NCBI GenBank assembly: GCA_036346255.1
Contig: CM070632.1
Span: 53,084,896-53,148,895, forward strand
Direction of reading: 5' to 3'
Source of the DNA: Ampelocalamus luodianensis
Taxonomy: Eukaryota > Streptophyta > Magnoliopsida > Poales > Poaceae
Length of the DNA stretch: 64,000 nt
Shown: positions 49,308-60,179 of the stretch, piece after piece
Layout: every line of letters starts with the position of its first letter
How positions within the stretch are numbered: the stretch's first letter is position 1
Notes under the pieces: generated by a model
Seen by the model: only the letters and a program-made list of their open reading frames with translations
The model's database searches: none
What the model was told of the DNA's origin: nothing
Program-made: the position numbers and the translations under genes

Positions 49308-49470
49308 TGTTTGGTTCTTTGCCACAGTTTTAGCATGGCACAATTTTTTAACCACAAGAGTCATACTTTTGCCAAACCTTGTCTAAGATGTGGCCACCAG
49401 TTTGTTAGCTACAAAAAATGAAGCACTTCGCTAGAATTAAATGTAGCAATATGTGGTAGCAAACCAAACA
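49308..49470. mobile_element. Small MITE-like inverted repeat
   Basis: Ends tgtttggttctttgccac and gtggtagcaaaccaaaca are inverted copies with a few mismatches. The outward TGTTTGGTT form is common among rice MITEs. The target duplication is not clear. Confidence 0.5.
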
Positions 49471-49678
49471 TGCCCTCCGCTAGAAGCCGGCCAGGACACA
49501 AGAAGCTAAATTCAAACACCGGTATGACAATTTAATACACCCTGACCTTCTACATATGAAACATATGATTAAGATGCACATTTTACTACACTAGATGGGG
49601 GATACATGCTGGGAGGATGAGGTAAAGTGTACAAAGTTCACTACTCGGTGTGTGATATATATAGAGAAAGATAGTATG

Positions 49679-50032
49679 GTACTCGTGGGAGTACGTACTC
49701 CCACTTCATATATACCACTTAAATCGTATGATGATACATTTTTATCAATTTGAGTATACTCCAATAATGATTATAAGATACCCCAAAGTGAGTTCTACGA
49801 AAAATTTCATTAAAATCCACTTTTTATAGAAAAATTTATGTATATACTTCTTTTATATATGAAAAATGGTATATATAAAAAAAAAAATAAAGAGTTCCAA
49901 TTAAAAATTTTCAATCAAGTCGCATTGGAGTATCTTATAATTGGTATTTAAGTATATTGAAAGTGATAAAGAAGTACAATATATTCGTTTAGGTGGTATA
50001 TTGGATGTGGAAGTACATACTCCCAGGAGTAC
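49679..50032. mobile_element. 354-bp MITE with about 47-bp TIRs
   Basis: The left end gtactcgtgggagtacgtac and the right end aagtacatactcccaggagtac are inverted repeats continuing about 47 bases inward (ataccacttaaa versus tttaggtggtat). The interior is AT-rich and non-coding. Element A begins five bases beyond its right end. Confidence 0.8.
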
Positions 50033-50037
50033 GAAAC

Positions 50038-50632
50038 TGTCATAGTGAGAAGACTAGACAGTAGAAGGAGACCCCCGCGTAGGAGAGATGGGGGGCTCCT
50101 AAGAGGGGCTTAGTCACTATGTGTTAAGTATATTGCTTAAAAGAGAGAAAACCTCCCCTGTTACATGGTGGAGAGGGCTATTTATAGCCTCCTTATTGAG
50201 CATCTAAATTTACATTTGTATCCCCTATGGGAGTACTGCAATCGTATGGGCTGCAGGGACTTGTATACACCCTACACGTAGCTTCTAGTGCACGGTGTGC
50301 CTTCCTGGATGTGGTCTATCGGGGGGGTGCGCCCGGTTCACCAGTCCTGTTGCTCTTGTACCCCCTGCAGAGATGACCCCTAGAGGTCTTTCGTAAGTCT
50401 CCTCGTAGGGTCTTTGGGCCCTTCCGGAGAGTCTTTGGGACCTTCGGAGGGTCTTCGGGGTGTCTTCACTGTTCCTCCGGAGGGTCTCTGGAACTCCTTC
50501 GGGGGGCCTTCGGAGTGTCTTCATTGTTCCTCCGGAGGGTCTTCGGGGGTCCCTCCGGGTGGGTCTCTAAGGAGACCCCCTGGGGGTCCTTGCTTCGCCG
50601 GGTCATGGGGCTGGTGGGACACCCCTACGACA
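50038..50632 (-). repeat. LTR of element A (Tat-lineage Ty3/gypsy), 595 bp
   Basis: Bounded by TGTCATAG and CTACGACA, the inverted termini expected of an LTR. It is homologous to element B's LTR at 62133-62707. It contains imperfect repeats of about 24 bases built on tccggagggtcttcggg (50395-50585). In minus orientation this is the 3' LTR of A. The other LTR lies outside the window. Confidence 0.85.
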
Positions 50633-51685
50633 AGCCCCTCGTGGTCGAGGTCCTGCTTCGCCATGGCTGAAACCGCGCTGTTCTCCCGAAGGGTCCAGGC
50701 ACACTGTCCCCTCTGTCGTGGCGATGCATGTCGTTTGTGAAACACCGGCTGGCGTACCCTGTATGCTTGGGAACGCCTAGGGCGTCGTGCGCCTTAATGG
50801 CCTTGGGTGTGGCGTTGTGACGACGCGCAGCGCCGTCTGCTGTAATGGAGCTAGGGCGTCGTGCACCATAATGATGCTACGGCGTCGTGCGCCATAATGG
50901 CGCTGTAGCCCGTAACGGCGCCTCCTCGTATTGCGCGCCACATGATTTTAATGACATGTGGCGCTTGGTGTTCTAGCTCAGATGGCTATAAGTAGCCGCC
51001 TGCGCGCCCACCTGTTCACTAGACGCTCCCCTACTTTCCCCCTTGTGCCTTGTTCTTGGCGTGTGGCCTGGGTGCCCGTTTTTCGACGTCGGGTGGGTGC
51101 TTCGAAGATGACGAGGTGATGACGCGTATCGTGATGACGCCTCCGCGTGCGGGGATCTTGATGCATAGGTAGTTGTGATGAGCTATCGCGCCGAAGGTGT
51201 CGAGGGTGGCCTGCCGAGGATGGCATTATATTGGTAGGGCATCTCGACCACGTCGAAGATTATGGTCTCCGTGCGGGATGTTAAGTTGTCGCCAAATGTG
51301 ACGGCGAGGGCGTCTGGCCCAGGGCCGTCACGGGCCTGCCCCCGAAGTCCACTAGTGGTATACCTGGTGGAGACAGACGATCTCTAGGGATCATCATTTT
51401 GTCAAAGGCTTCTTCGAATAAGAGATCTACTGAGCTCCCGCCATCTATGAGGACATGCCTGACCTCATAGCTGTCTATGTTGGCGGAGATGACGAGGGGG
51501 TCTTGGTGGGAAGTATATTCCCCTGGCATCCTCGGGTCCGAAGGTTATTGGCACTTCGGCGTACCGGGGTGGCTGTGAAGCCGGCTGAGTGGCGATGTGG
51601 TGGATTTGTCGGGTGTATGCGTGGCGTTGTTTCTTTGATGTTATGCCCAGCGAGGACCCCCCTGTGATCATGTTGATAGCCCTGT
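50633..51685 (-). mobile_element. Element A interior, left part: UTR joined to protease fragment
   Basis: 50633-51060 is non-coding sequence like that beside B's antisense gene (ggctataagtagccgcc near 50983 and again near 52038). At about 51110 it jumps to gag-pro sequence homologous to B at about 60170. The minus strand encodes VLIDGGSSVDLLFEEAFDK, an aspartic protease in which DGG replaces the usual D-T/S-G. Everything between (RT, RNase H, integrase and the antisense gene) is deleted. Element B interrupts A at 51685. Confidence 0.75.
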
Positions 51686-51891
51686 TGTCGTAGTGAGAAG
51701 ACTAGACAGTAAAAAGAGGAGACCCATCGTGCTAGAAAGACGAGGGGGCTTCTAAAAGGGGCTCGGTTGTAATAAGTATTGCTTACTCAATCCTCCTCCT
51801 CTGGTTACATGGTGGAGGGGGCTATTTATAGCCTCCCGACATGGCATCTAAATTTACATGTATATCCCTAGAAAAGTACAGTGACCATAGG
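51686..51891 (-). repeat. Truncated 3' LTR of element B
   Basis: Matches the first 206 bases of the LTR at 62133 almost exactly up to gaccatagggg. It then jumps to sequence resembling the non-coding region beside the antisense gene. About 370 bases of LTR and the polypurine-tract region are missing, a deletion across the LTR-interior junction. Confidence 0.85.
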
Positions 51892-53905
51892 GGCCGCCGT
51901 GCACCGTAACGACGCTTGGGGCGCTGTGCGCCGTAATGACGCGCCATAATGGCACTGTAGCCCATACTGGTGCCTCCTCGTACTGCTCGCCCCGTGTTTG
52001 GGTGACGTGTGGCGCCTGTTGGGCTGGCTCTGACGGCTATAAGTAGCCGCCCCCCTTTTAGCCTATTCTTTGGGTTCTCTCCACGCTCGATTTGTATGCG
52101 TTTTGCTACGCCTAGTGTCCCAAACATGACAAGGCGAGGCAAGGAGGCTGCGGGGGAGGCGTCCTATACGAGTGACCTCGGGAGGTCTACGGTGATGGAG
52201 TCAGTACTCCGAACGCTTGTCGAAGAGGGCAAGTTGGAGAGTATGGCGAAGGTTCGCGTCCCTGGAGCGGAGACGGTGCCGTCGCCTCGGGCGGACGAGG
52301 CGGTTGTTTTTGTGGCGTTCTTCAATGCCGGGTTGTGAATCCCGTGCGTGTACTTGGTGAAGGACGTTCTTCAGCTGTACGGTGTGGAGTTGGCACAGCT
52401 GACGCCGAACTCGGTCGTTAAGCTGGGAGTCTTCGAGTGGATGCTTCGAGCGGGCGGAGCTGCGGGCGAGGGCCGCGTTTTCGCCTTTTTGCACGACGCC
52501 CACTGCCAGCCAAAGAAGAACAGCAACGGCGATACGCTGAACTTCGGCAGCGTCAATTTTCAGCCAAAGTCACGGTACCAAATGTATCTGCGTACTCCGG
52601 CGGCGCGGAATCGTTGGGAGACGGCTTGGACGCGGAGGTGGTTTTACCACACCTCCGTCTTGGAGGATGGGCTGCGATCTTGAGGCGGGCTGATACAGCC
52701 CATCGCCAGCCCCGACATCGAGCTCACCGCGAGGGAGGAAGCTCATCTACGCCTCCTTCTGGACGTGACAAGGCGCTTCTCCACGCGCGACTTGGTGGAG
52801 GAGTTTTCTGCCTTCGGCATTTGGCCGTTGGCCCGGGACTGGAGCGTTGAACGGGGCTCCTCAAGCTCCAGGCACCCCGTTCTTACCGTGAGGAGGCACA
52901 AAGGTATGGCTATTGGCCCGACTCCACTTGTGTGGATTTTGGAACATTTTACACATTTTTCCTTTTTTTATATGGGTTGCAGTCGTGTCCATTGCCGAAG
53001 CGAGCCGTGCGGCGGAAATGTTTCTTGGCCTGTACACGGGTGAGGAGCACTCGAGGCGCAGTCTAGTTGTGCGGGAGGGGCGGTTGAATCGGGTGTATCC
53101 TGCCTCAGTTCGCCTCTCCGAACGTCCCCACCCGGATGGTAAGAAGAAGAAACACGCCCGACCGGTGGACGTTGAGGAGGCCGGGCCGATTTTTGTGGCC
53201 CCTCTGCGCGTTGTTGGGCCCTACGATGTTGGTGCGGCTTCGCACAATGCGACGGACTTAGGGCACGCGTCGAAGAGACCGGCGGTGGATCCTTCGGACC
53301 AGACGGAGTTCTCGGGGTCGGCCGACGCCGGCCGTCCGACCCGCCGGTGCCGAGTGCGGGAGTCGTCGTGGTGGCCGAGCAAACCGCCTCGCAGGTGCGA
53401 CGAGCGGTCGGCTCGTTTGACGTTGTAGGGCTTGACACTGACGAGTCCTCCAAGAAGAGCACCCCCTCGAATGTTTATGGGGGCCAAGATATTGCGCTGG
53501 AGGTGCTGCTGACCCTGCGGGTGCCGCGTGGTAAGTTCTTGCTTCCGTGGACTACTTGGCGTTCGCTTTGCTTTGTGCTGACGCTGTTGAAGGCTTTCGT
53601 TTCGCAGTAGATGATGTTGCGCGGGAGGACGGAGCCGGTGATGGTGGCTCTAGCCCTGCCGCTTCCGGAGATGGGCGCTCGCCGGAGCATGCCCCTGCTG
53701 GGGGTCCGGGTACCGTGGACTTGGGACCCATGTGCCGCGCCGATTTCTGGACCAGCGAAGGCGCTTCGTGAGTTTGCGGGGCGGTGGCTGACTTTGCTTC
53801 GCCGCCTCTGCTTCGGGAGGTCTTCGTGCGGATGCCCTTGCCGACATGCTTCGGGGTATCGAGGCGAATGCCGTCAAGGTGTGCTTTTTGTTTGTTTGTT
53901 ATGAT

Positions 53906-53908
<3 letters not shown>

Positions 53909-53948
<40 letters not shown>
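53909..53948. repeat. (TA)20 microsatellite inside an antisense-gene intron
   Basis: Twenty TA dinucleotides between the donor at 53879 and the acceptor at 53980. Confidence 0.95.
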
Positions 53949-53951
<3 letters not shown>

Positions 53952-54664
53952 CGCTTCGCTAACCAATCTTGCTTCTGCAGACCATCATGCTGGCGCGGAC
54001 CCTTAATGATGACGTTGCATCAGGCTTTGCCAAGATCCAGAAGCAGGTGGAAGATGAGCACGCTCGGAACCAAGTGCTTAGCGGCGAGCGTGACGCTCTG
54101 GCCCTTAGGGTGCAAGCCCTAGAGGAGCAAGTTGGGGCCCTTCAGGGTGAAAAGGCGATGCTCGAAGAGGAGATCCGCACCGAACGTGAATTGTCAACCT
54201 CTATTGGGCTCGCTGCTTGGCAAGCCATGGAGGTCATCGAGGGGGCCGTCTCGCAACTTGGCGCCATTCCACCAGCGAGGTGCCACCAGCCATGGGAGAT
54301 GGACATCACGTTCGGACGCCTTCGGCACACCGGAGAAGTGTGCCTCCCGGCCGCCCGCGCATACAGCGATCACTACGCGAAGGCTGCGTGGTTTGCGACC
54401 CTTGCTTCGCTCGACAAGGCTAGCTGCGCCCACATCGATGGTCTTGCAGCCCGGTCTGTCGCAGTGGCCATTGCGGACGAGGTTGTGGCCGCACGAAACC
54501 GTACCAGGAAGGCCGGTAGGGTCCTTCTGCAGGACTACTGGGCCCCGCGCGGCCACAATGATGCGACGGAGTCGTTCCGGGCTGCGCAGGCGCAGCGGGA
54601 GAAGGGAAAGGCCCCGGCGGGGACATCGGCGGAGGATGCGAGGGCCGACAAGCGGGGGTCCACC

Positions 54665-55193
54665 TAGGGGTGGCAACGGGGCTATTCCCCGTCGGGGAGC
54701 GGTGGAACATCTCCATCCCCGAGAGAAGAAAAATTCTCCATCCCCGTCCTCGGGTGCTATTCTCCCCCTGTCCCCGTCCCCATCGGGTTATCGGGGCCCC
54801 ACGGGGACCCATACCCGAAAGTTAGATCTCGAAAGAAGAGAAAATAAGATCCATAATGTTATAAAAATGGGTATGAACATCTACATGCATTGCTAAAAAG
54901 ATAATATTTTTTGATTAATTAGTATCTGAAAAGTAAAGGATGCAAAAGAGACTATCGGGCTATCGCCTTATCGGGTTGTGTGGTAGTGGGCTAGTGGCCT
55001 ACATGTCTTATCGGGGGCCCATGCGGGTAGTGGGGATGGGGAGTAGGAGAATGACCCCATCCCCGCTTCACCCGATGGGGAATTGTATTTGCATATTAGT
55101 ATCCCCGTGGGGGAAGAAATAACTCCATCCCCGTTCCCTAATAGGTGAATTCCCCATCGAGGAATGGGGAATGGGTCCCCATTGCCATCCCTA
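54665..55193. mobile_element. 529-bp hAT-type MITE
   Basis: Termini taggggtggcaa and ttgccatcccta form a 12-bp inverted repeat with one mismatch. The element is flanked by a perfect 8-bp target duplication, ggtccacc (54657-54664 and 55194-55201), diagnostic of hAT transposition. Both ends carry many ccatcccc/ggggatgggg-type words in opposite orientation. There is no transposase. It inserted into the last exon of the antisense gene of element B. Confidence 0.93.
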
Positions 55194-55444
55194 GGTCCAC
55201 CCAACACGATAAGGTGTGACCCCCCCGCTTGTTTGATGAACTTTTTTTTAGGTTGTAGCCGTTAGTGTTGGTGGTTTTAGATTTTTTTTTTGCCGCTCCA
55301 CTTTTGTTTGCTGTAAGGGGCGGTTTGTAGGAGGGAAACCTCTTTTTGTGTAAGACCCTCCTCTTTTAAATGGAAATGCTTTTGAGTACAATCGCGCGTG
55401 ATTCGTTTGTTTGAATTTGGGCTTCATATGTACAGGGTGAACGA

Positions 55445-55933
55445 TTGTTGTTCAAGCGGGCCGCTGAGCGGGGTCCCGCTCCTTCCGAAGCGCGAAGTAT
55501 TAAGAGAAGCGCCGGCCGCCAGGGCTCGAAGGACGAGCGGAGTGTGGTGTCCGTTTGGCCTTTACGATTATACTATCGGGGAGCTGTTTATGATGGTGCG
55601 AAGTGGCAGCGGTGGAAATTAGCGAACCCGAAAGGCTCTATGAAGGAGTTTCACCGCGCCCGCAAGAGGAAAGCGGCGGAGGCGCGCGAGGAAATTCGAG
55701 CATTTTGGAGGCACCGAGAGGCGATGGGTGTAGGTGTTGATGCGGATCCCCTCGCGTCATGTGCTAAGTCTGCGCCTCCGCCGGCGGGTATTTCGAGTGA
55801 TAGCTCGTCTGAGTCCTTAGACAAGTATGAAGCCACGCAGAGGGAATTTTCGAGGTTGATAGCATCAGGGGCATTCGATGAGGAACTGTTAGAGTGGGCT
55901 ACGCGCACGGAGGAATGGGACTTTGCCCCGTAG
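55445..55933 (+). pseudogene. Second plus-strand ORF in element B, unknown product
   Basis: A 162-codon frame ends at the TAG at 55931-55933. It encodes a basic middle (KEFHRARKRKAAEAREEIR) followed by an acidic, Ser-rich C-terminus (ISSDSSSESLDKYEATQ and EELLEWATRTEEWDF). A possible splice acceptor (tatgtacag) lies just before it at about 55435, so it may be a further exon of the antisense transcript rather than a separate gene. No family is recognised. Confidence 0.45.
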
Positions 55934-56139
55934 GCGCGTCAAGTCCCCATAGGCGCGTCAAGTCCCTGTTGTAAACTTGTATTGTGTATTAGTTTGTATT
56001 TGTTATCACGGCCGGAGCCCTTGTAATCTGTTGTTGAGATTTGATTAATAAAGACTTCCTGTAATAAGCGCTTTGCCCTTTTCTGCTCGGAGGGGGTGTG
56101 CAGTTGACCGAGATAGGGCTCTGGGGAGCCCTATGTATT

Positions 56140-56460
56140 TTTTTTTTGCAAGGGGGCGGCGAAGCCGCGTGCCGTCCCCTACCTTCTTTTGATAGGGATT
56201 CGGAGAGCCCTATGTATATATATATATTTTTTGCGAGGGGGCGGCGAAGCCGCGCGTCGTCCCCCTACCTTCTTTTGATAGGGCTTCGGGGAGCTCTATG
56301 TATGTGTGTGTGTATATTGCGATATATATATTAAGCGCGCCGTCCCCTACCTTCTTTTGATAGGGCTTCGGGGAGCTCTATGTATGTGTGTGTGTGTGTA
56401 TATTGCGAGGAGGCGGCGAAGCCGCGCGCCGTCCCCCTACCTTCTTTTGATAGGGCTTCG
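56140..56460. repeat. Tandem array, period 84-90 bp
   Basis: Four copies of a unit containing ggcggcgaagccgcg and ccctaccttcttttgatagg, with the accttc anchor at 56181, 56265, 56349 and 56439. Units contain variable TA/TG microsatellites. It lies between the integrase end and the antisense gene of element B. Confidence 0.9.
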
Positions 56461-56690
56461 GGGGACCTCGGTGTGCACCGGGGCTGAAGGTCATGCGCGG
56501 TGTCTTGTTTTATACACTCGGGCCCTCGGGGGACCTCGGTGTGCACCGGGGCCGAAGGCCATGCTCGGTGTCTTGTTTTATACACTCGGGCCCTCGGGGG
56601 ACCTCGGTGTGCACCGAGGCCGAAGGCCATGCGCGGTGTCTTGTTTTATACACGGGCCCTCGGGGGACCTTGGTGTGCACCGGGGTTCTT
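56455..56690. repeat. Tandem array, period about 68 bp
   Basis: Four copies of a unit beginning cgggggacctcggtgtgcac, with ggacctcgg or its variant at 56463, 56531, 56599 and about 56665. It adjoins the 84-bp array. The open frames across it are repeat artefacts. Confidence 0.9.
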
Positions 56691-56759
56691 TATATATTGC
56701 GTTGGTACAAAATGCCCAAAAAAGTGTTACACTTGCTTTCTTACAAACCCCCCTTTTTT

Positions 56760-57275
56760 GAGGAGCGGGGCTATTAGCCGGTCGCAGCCGGGGTTTTTAC
56801 AATGCGACTACTAAGGATAGAACTTGTGGAGGCTCTTTGCGTTCCACGTGTGGTCGAGCTGCTGGCCTTCGGGTGTGGCGATGTGGTAGGACCCTACCCT
56901 TGTGCTTTGGGTGATGATGTAGTGCCCTTCCCATTTGGACTACAGCTTGCCAACTGTTGCGGGGTTTGCCACCCGTTTGAGGACCATGTCACCTGGCGCT
57001 AGGGGGCGGGCCCGGACCTTCTTGTTATACGCCCTCGCGACGCCTGTTTTATAGTTTGCCATATTTGATATGGCCTGCACACGATGCTCCTCTATCAGAT
57101 CCAGGGAGATTTCCCGCCCCTCTGGATTGTCGGCCTGGCTTGCTCGGAGGGACTTAGCTGCGAGTTCTCCTGGGGTCATGGCCTCATCCCCGAAGAGGAG
57201 CTTGAATGGAGAGAAACCGGTGGCTCTGGTTGGCGAGGTTTGGAGTGCCCATAAGGCCTTCTGGAGCTCTTCGGG
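56760..57275 (-). pseudogene. Integrase C-terminal region of element B
   Basis: The minus strand encodes MTPGELAAKSLRASQ, RAYNKKVRARPLAPGDMVLK and then GKL, followed by an in-frame TAG and SKWEG. This is the C-terminal DNA-binding (GPF/Y-like) part of Ty3 integrases. It is in the same frame as the catalytic core upstream but separated from it by a TAG at about 57274. Confidence 0.75.
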
Positions 57276-57730
57276 CTATAGTCCTTTTGGCAGGCCCACT
57301 AGGCGTTTGTTGAGCCCTGCCAATATGTTGTCGTTTGCCCTTTCGACTGCACCATTGGACTCCGGGTGCCCAACGGATGCGAAGCATATGGTGGCCCCCA
57401 AGCCTTCGCAAAATGACTTGAAGGCTGCGGAGTCGAACTGGGTGCCGTTGTCGGTAACTATGTCGCGAGGTACTCTGTACCTACAAATAATGTTCTTCCA
57501 AACGAAACGTTGGGCTGCTGCTGATGTTATTTTTGGTACTGGCTCGGCCTCCACCCACCTTGAGAAGTATTCGATGGCGACAAAGGCAAAGCGAAGGTTG
57601 CCCCTTGCTGCTGGGAAGGGGCCAATGATGTCGATGCCCCATCTTGCGAAGGGCCAGACTGGAGGCAGGGGCTGCAATGGGATGGGAGGTGCTTTTGGGT
57701 TGTGACTGGCCCACTAGCACCCCTGGCAAT
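57276..57730 (-). pseudogene. Integrase catalytic core of element B
   Basis: Contains WGIDIIGPFP (first Asp), IVTDNGTQF (second Asp) and HPESNGAVERAN (Glu), the rve D,D,E triad. Upstream, a CQGC pair of the zinc-binding HHCC region is followed at 57714-57716 by an in-frame TAG. All catalytic residues are intact, but the polyprotein is interrupted on both sides. Confidence 0.9.
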
Positions 57731-58190
57731 GCTGGATAAGGTGTTGTGTGTCGCCCAGCGCCGTTGGCCAGTAAAAGCTTTGCTAGAAGGCTCTGGCGAT
57801 GGGCTCCGCAGCTCTCGAGAGAGTGCCGCCTTCTTATTGGGAATGCATCAGTAGGAAGGCGCAACGCCCTCAGGCGGTCGCCTCCAATGAGGCGGTAATT
57901 TCTAGCCCGGTGCTTGAGCCGTTTTGCCTCGATCGGGTCGTCAGGTTCTCCGCTTGCCAGGTAGGCGATGATGATGTTGCGCCAGTCTGTGACGTCGATG
58001 TGCGCAACGCAGTGCGTGGCACCTTGTGACGCCTCGGTTGGCTTGGTGCCTTCGGGCTCAGCCCCTTGTGATTTAAGCGGAGCCCCTGGTGCTCGGCATG
58101 GAATGGCGGACGCCTCGGTCGAGGCAGAGGGTTTGTTAAGTATCTCATAGAAGACCTCCGGCGGGGGTCAATCATCGGAACTGGCCATCT

Positions 58191-58508
58191 TCACAAGTTG
58201 ATCGATAGCTTCATTGGCACTTCTGGGGATTGCCTTGACGGTAATTCCGAGGAAACCCTTAGCGATGGCCTGTACCGCTGCGAGGTACCGGGCCATTTCG
58301 GGATCCTTTGTTTCAAATGTCTTGTCGAAGTGTACCGCCATGAGGCGGAATCGCTTTTAACAACCACTCGCTTGGCTCCCAGCGCCTTCGCTCTGCGAAG
58401 GCCTAGGAGGAGTGCCTCGTATTCTGAGGCATTGTTTGTAGTGGGAAAGTTGAGTCGCGCGGTGTGTGAGATACTTCGATCGTCTGGGGCGACAAGGATG
58501 GCCGCCAT
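58191..58508 (-). pseudogene. Second, archaeal-type RNase H of element B
   Basis: The ILVAPDD start, then NNASEYEALLLGLRRA and VVVKSDS, are the conserved blocks of the extra RNase H found only in Tat-lineage Ty3 elements. It lies between the ordinary RNase H and integrase. The frame departs from the expected pattern after KSDS, so the last catalytic part is probably frameshifted. Confidence 0.8.
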
Positions 58509-58559
58509 GCCTACTCCCGTGGTGCACCAGGAGCCGTCAGTGTATAATGTCCATGGCGT

Positions 58560-58946
58560 CTAAATGGCATTAGCCGACTGTTCCGTGTGAGGGGTCCACT
58601 CGGCGACGAAGTCGGCCAATGATTGTGACTTTATTGTGGTGCGCGGAGCAAATGTGATGTCGAAGGGTGCGAGTTCCATGGCCCATTTGCCAACACGTCC
58701 GGAGACATCCTTGTTTCGCAACATGAGAGCCAGCGGGTAGGAGGTCGGAATTGTGATTGAGTGCAGCAGGAAGTAATGGTGGAGTTTACGCGAAGCCATG
58801 AGCAAGGCGTACGCTAGTTTCTCCAGCTCCGTGTATCTCATCTTGGCTCCCTGGAGTGCTTCGGATATGTAATAGACGGGTCGCTGTCCGTCTTCTTCTT
58901 GGACGAGGACCGCGCTGACTGCGGAAGCGGAGGCGGCGAGGTACAA
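58560..58946 (-). pseudogene. RNase H domain of element B
   Basis: Reads MYLAASASAVSAVLVQEE, then RPVYYISEALQGAKMRYTEL and KLAYALLMASRKLHHYF, the Ty3-type RNase H that follows RT. It ends with the DFVAEWTP connection typical of Tat elements. Confidence 0.88.
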
Positions 58947-59922
58947 CAGGAGCCGTGCTCCTGGCCTTGGGCTGGTGAGGCTGGGTAGCTGAGCGAGGTA
59001 CTGCTTGAGTTCTTGAAATGCTTCTTGGCACTCATTTGTCCATCGGAATGGCTCCGCACCCGGAGGGTCTTGAAGAAGGGCAAAGCCCGCTCCACCGAGC
59101 GGGACAAGAATCGGCTGAGGGCCGCGAGGCGCCCTGTCAGTTTCTGTACCTCCCGGGCGCTGCGGGGTGGTTGCATTTCTTGTATGGCCCTGATTTTCTC
59201 TGGGTTTGCTTCGATGCCTCTATTTGACACGAGGAACCCCAATAGCTTCCCTGCTCTGGCGCCGAAGGCGCATTTCTATGGGTTGAGCTTGATTCCCTCC
59301 GCTCAGAGGCTGGCGAAAGTTTCTCGTAGGTCCCCGGGGTGGGAGCCCGCGAGCTTGCTTTTAACCACAATGTCGTCGACATAGGCTTCGACATTTCTAC
59401 CAAGCTGCCCTGCGAGGACTCTTGTGATAAGGCGGGTAAATGTTGCTCCTACGCGTTTTTCAGCCCGAAGGGCATGCGATGGTAGCAGTAGGTACCAATG
59501 GGTGTAATGAAGGTAGTTTTTGCTTCATCTTCTTTGGCCATGAATATCTGATGGTACCCGGAGTATGTGTCCAAAAAGCTCATGAGCTCACATCGTGACG
59601 TGGCGTCCACCAACTGGTCGATGCGTGGTAGGGGGAAGTCGTCCTTCGAGCATGCCTTGTTGAGGTCGGTGAAGTCGACGCACATGCGCCACTGACCAGT
59701 GCTTTTTTGGACGAGGACCGGATTGGCGAGCCATTCGGAGTGCTTGATTTCATGAATCACCCCGGCTGTTAAGAGCTTGGCGATATCCTTCTTCGCGACG
59801 AGGCGTTCGGGCGTCATGCGTCGGAGCTTTTGCTTTTTTGGGACCGCGTCTGCTCGGATAGCCAATCGGTGCTCGATTGTTTCCCAGGATGTCTTCTGGG
59901 CTCCATGCGAAGATGTCGGCAT
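58947..59922 (-). pseudogene. Reverse transcriptase of element B, frameshifted
   Basis: The N-terminal half (59449-59922) has WRMCVDFTDLNKACSKD, FLDTYSGYHQI and YHRMPFGLKNA. A TAG and frame change near 59457 follow, consistent with two extra bases. The active-site YVDD is still present at 59372-59383 in the new frame. Further stops (TGA then TAG near 59300) come before GFLVSNRGIEANPEK (59200-59242). The polymerase core is thus recognisable but split into at least three pieces. Confidence 0.9.
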
Positions 59923-60179
59923 TATCGCGGAGCACCCGGAGGATGTTGTTGTGTTCCTCCTTCGTGAGTTCGCCCGAGGCCATCTGTTTTCTCGGGAAGT
60001 GTCACGAGGAACCCTTCACAACTGCCCCTCTGGCTTGGCCTTCGGGGCCCATTTGCCAGCCAGGGCCCTGCTCTGTATCCCCGTGTTTGCTTCGACCGCG
60101 TGAACACGCCGAGTATGCGAGCCCAACTCCATTTTAGCCCGACGAGCGAGGTCTTGGTTTTCCCGTATCGTAATGACTC

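Larger units (their letters stand above)
52126..55219 (+). pseudogene. Antisense multi-exon gene of a Tat element, PF04195-like, broken
   Basis: It runs opposite to pol. Exon 1, 52126-52903, encodes VKDVLQLYGVELAQLTPN and NFGSVNFQP, then RWFYHTSVLEDGLRS and FSAFGIWPLARDWSV. This resembles the plant 'putative gypsy-type transposon' domain (PF04195). GT-AG introns are visible at 52904-52982, 53531-53607 and 53879-53980, the last holding a TA microsatellite. Exon 4 from 53981 encodes a coiled coil (QKQVEDEHARNQ, ALEEQVGALQGEKAMLEEEI). TGA stops at 52336 and 52681 and frame changes near 53340-53430 and 53760-53830 disable it. A hAT MITE fills 54665-55193, just before the apparent natural stop at 55217. 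Function is unknown. Confidence 0.7.

Noticed and set aside
50414..50740. 108-codon frame over the element A LTR
   Set aside because: Gly/Ser/Pro-rich translation of the LTR repeat array, not a protein.
56098..56814. Plus-strand frames of 80-150 codons rich in Gly/Cys
   Set aside because: They are products of the tandem arrays, repeating the same residues with each unit.
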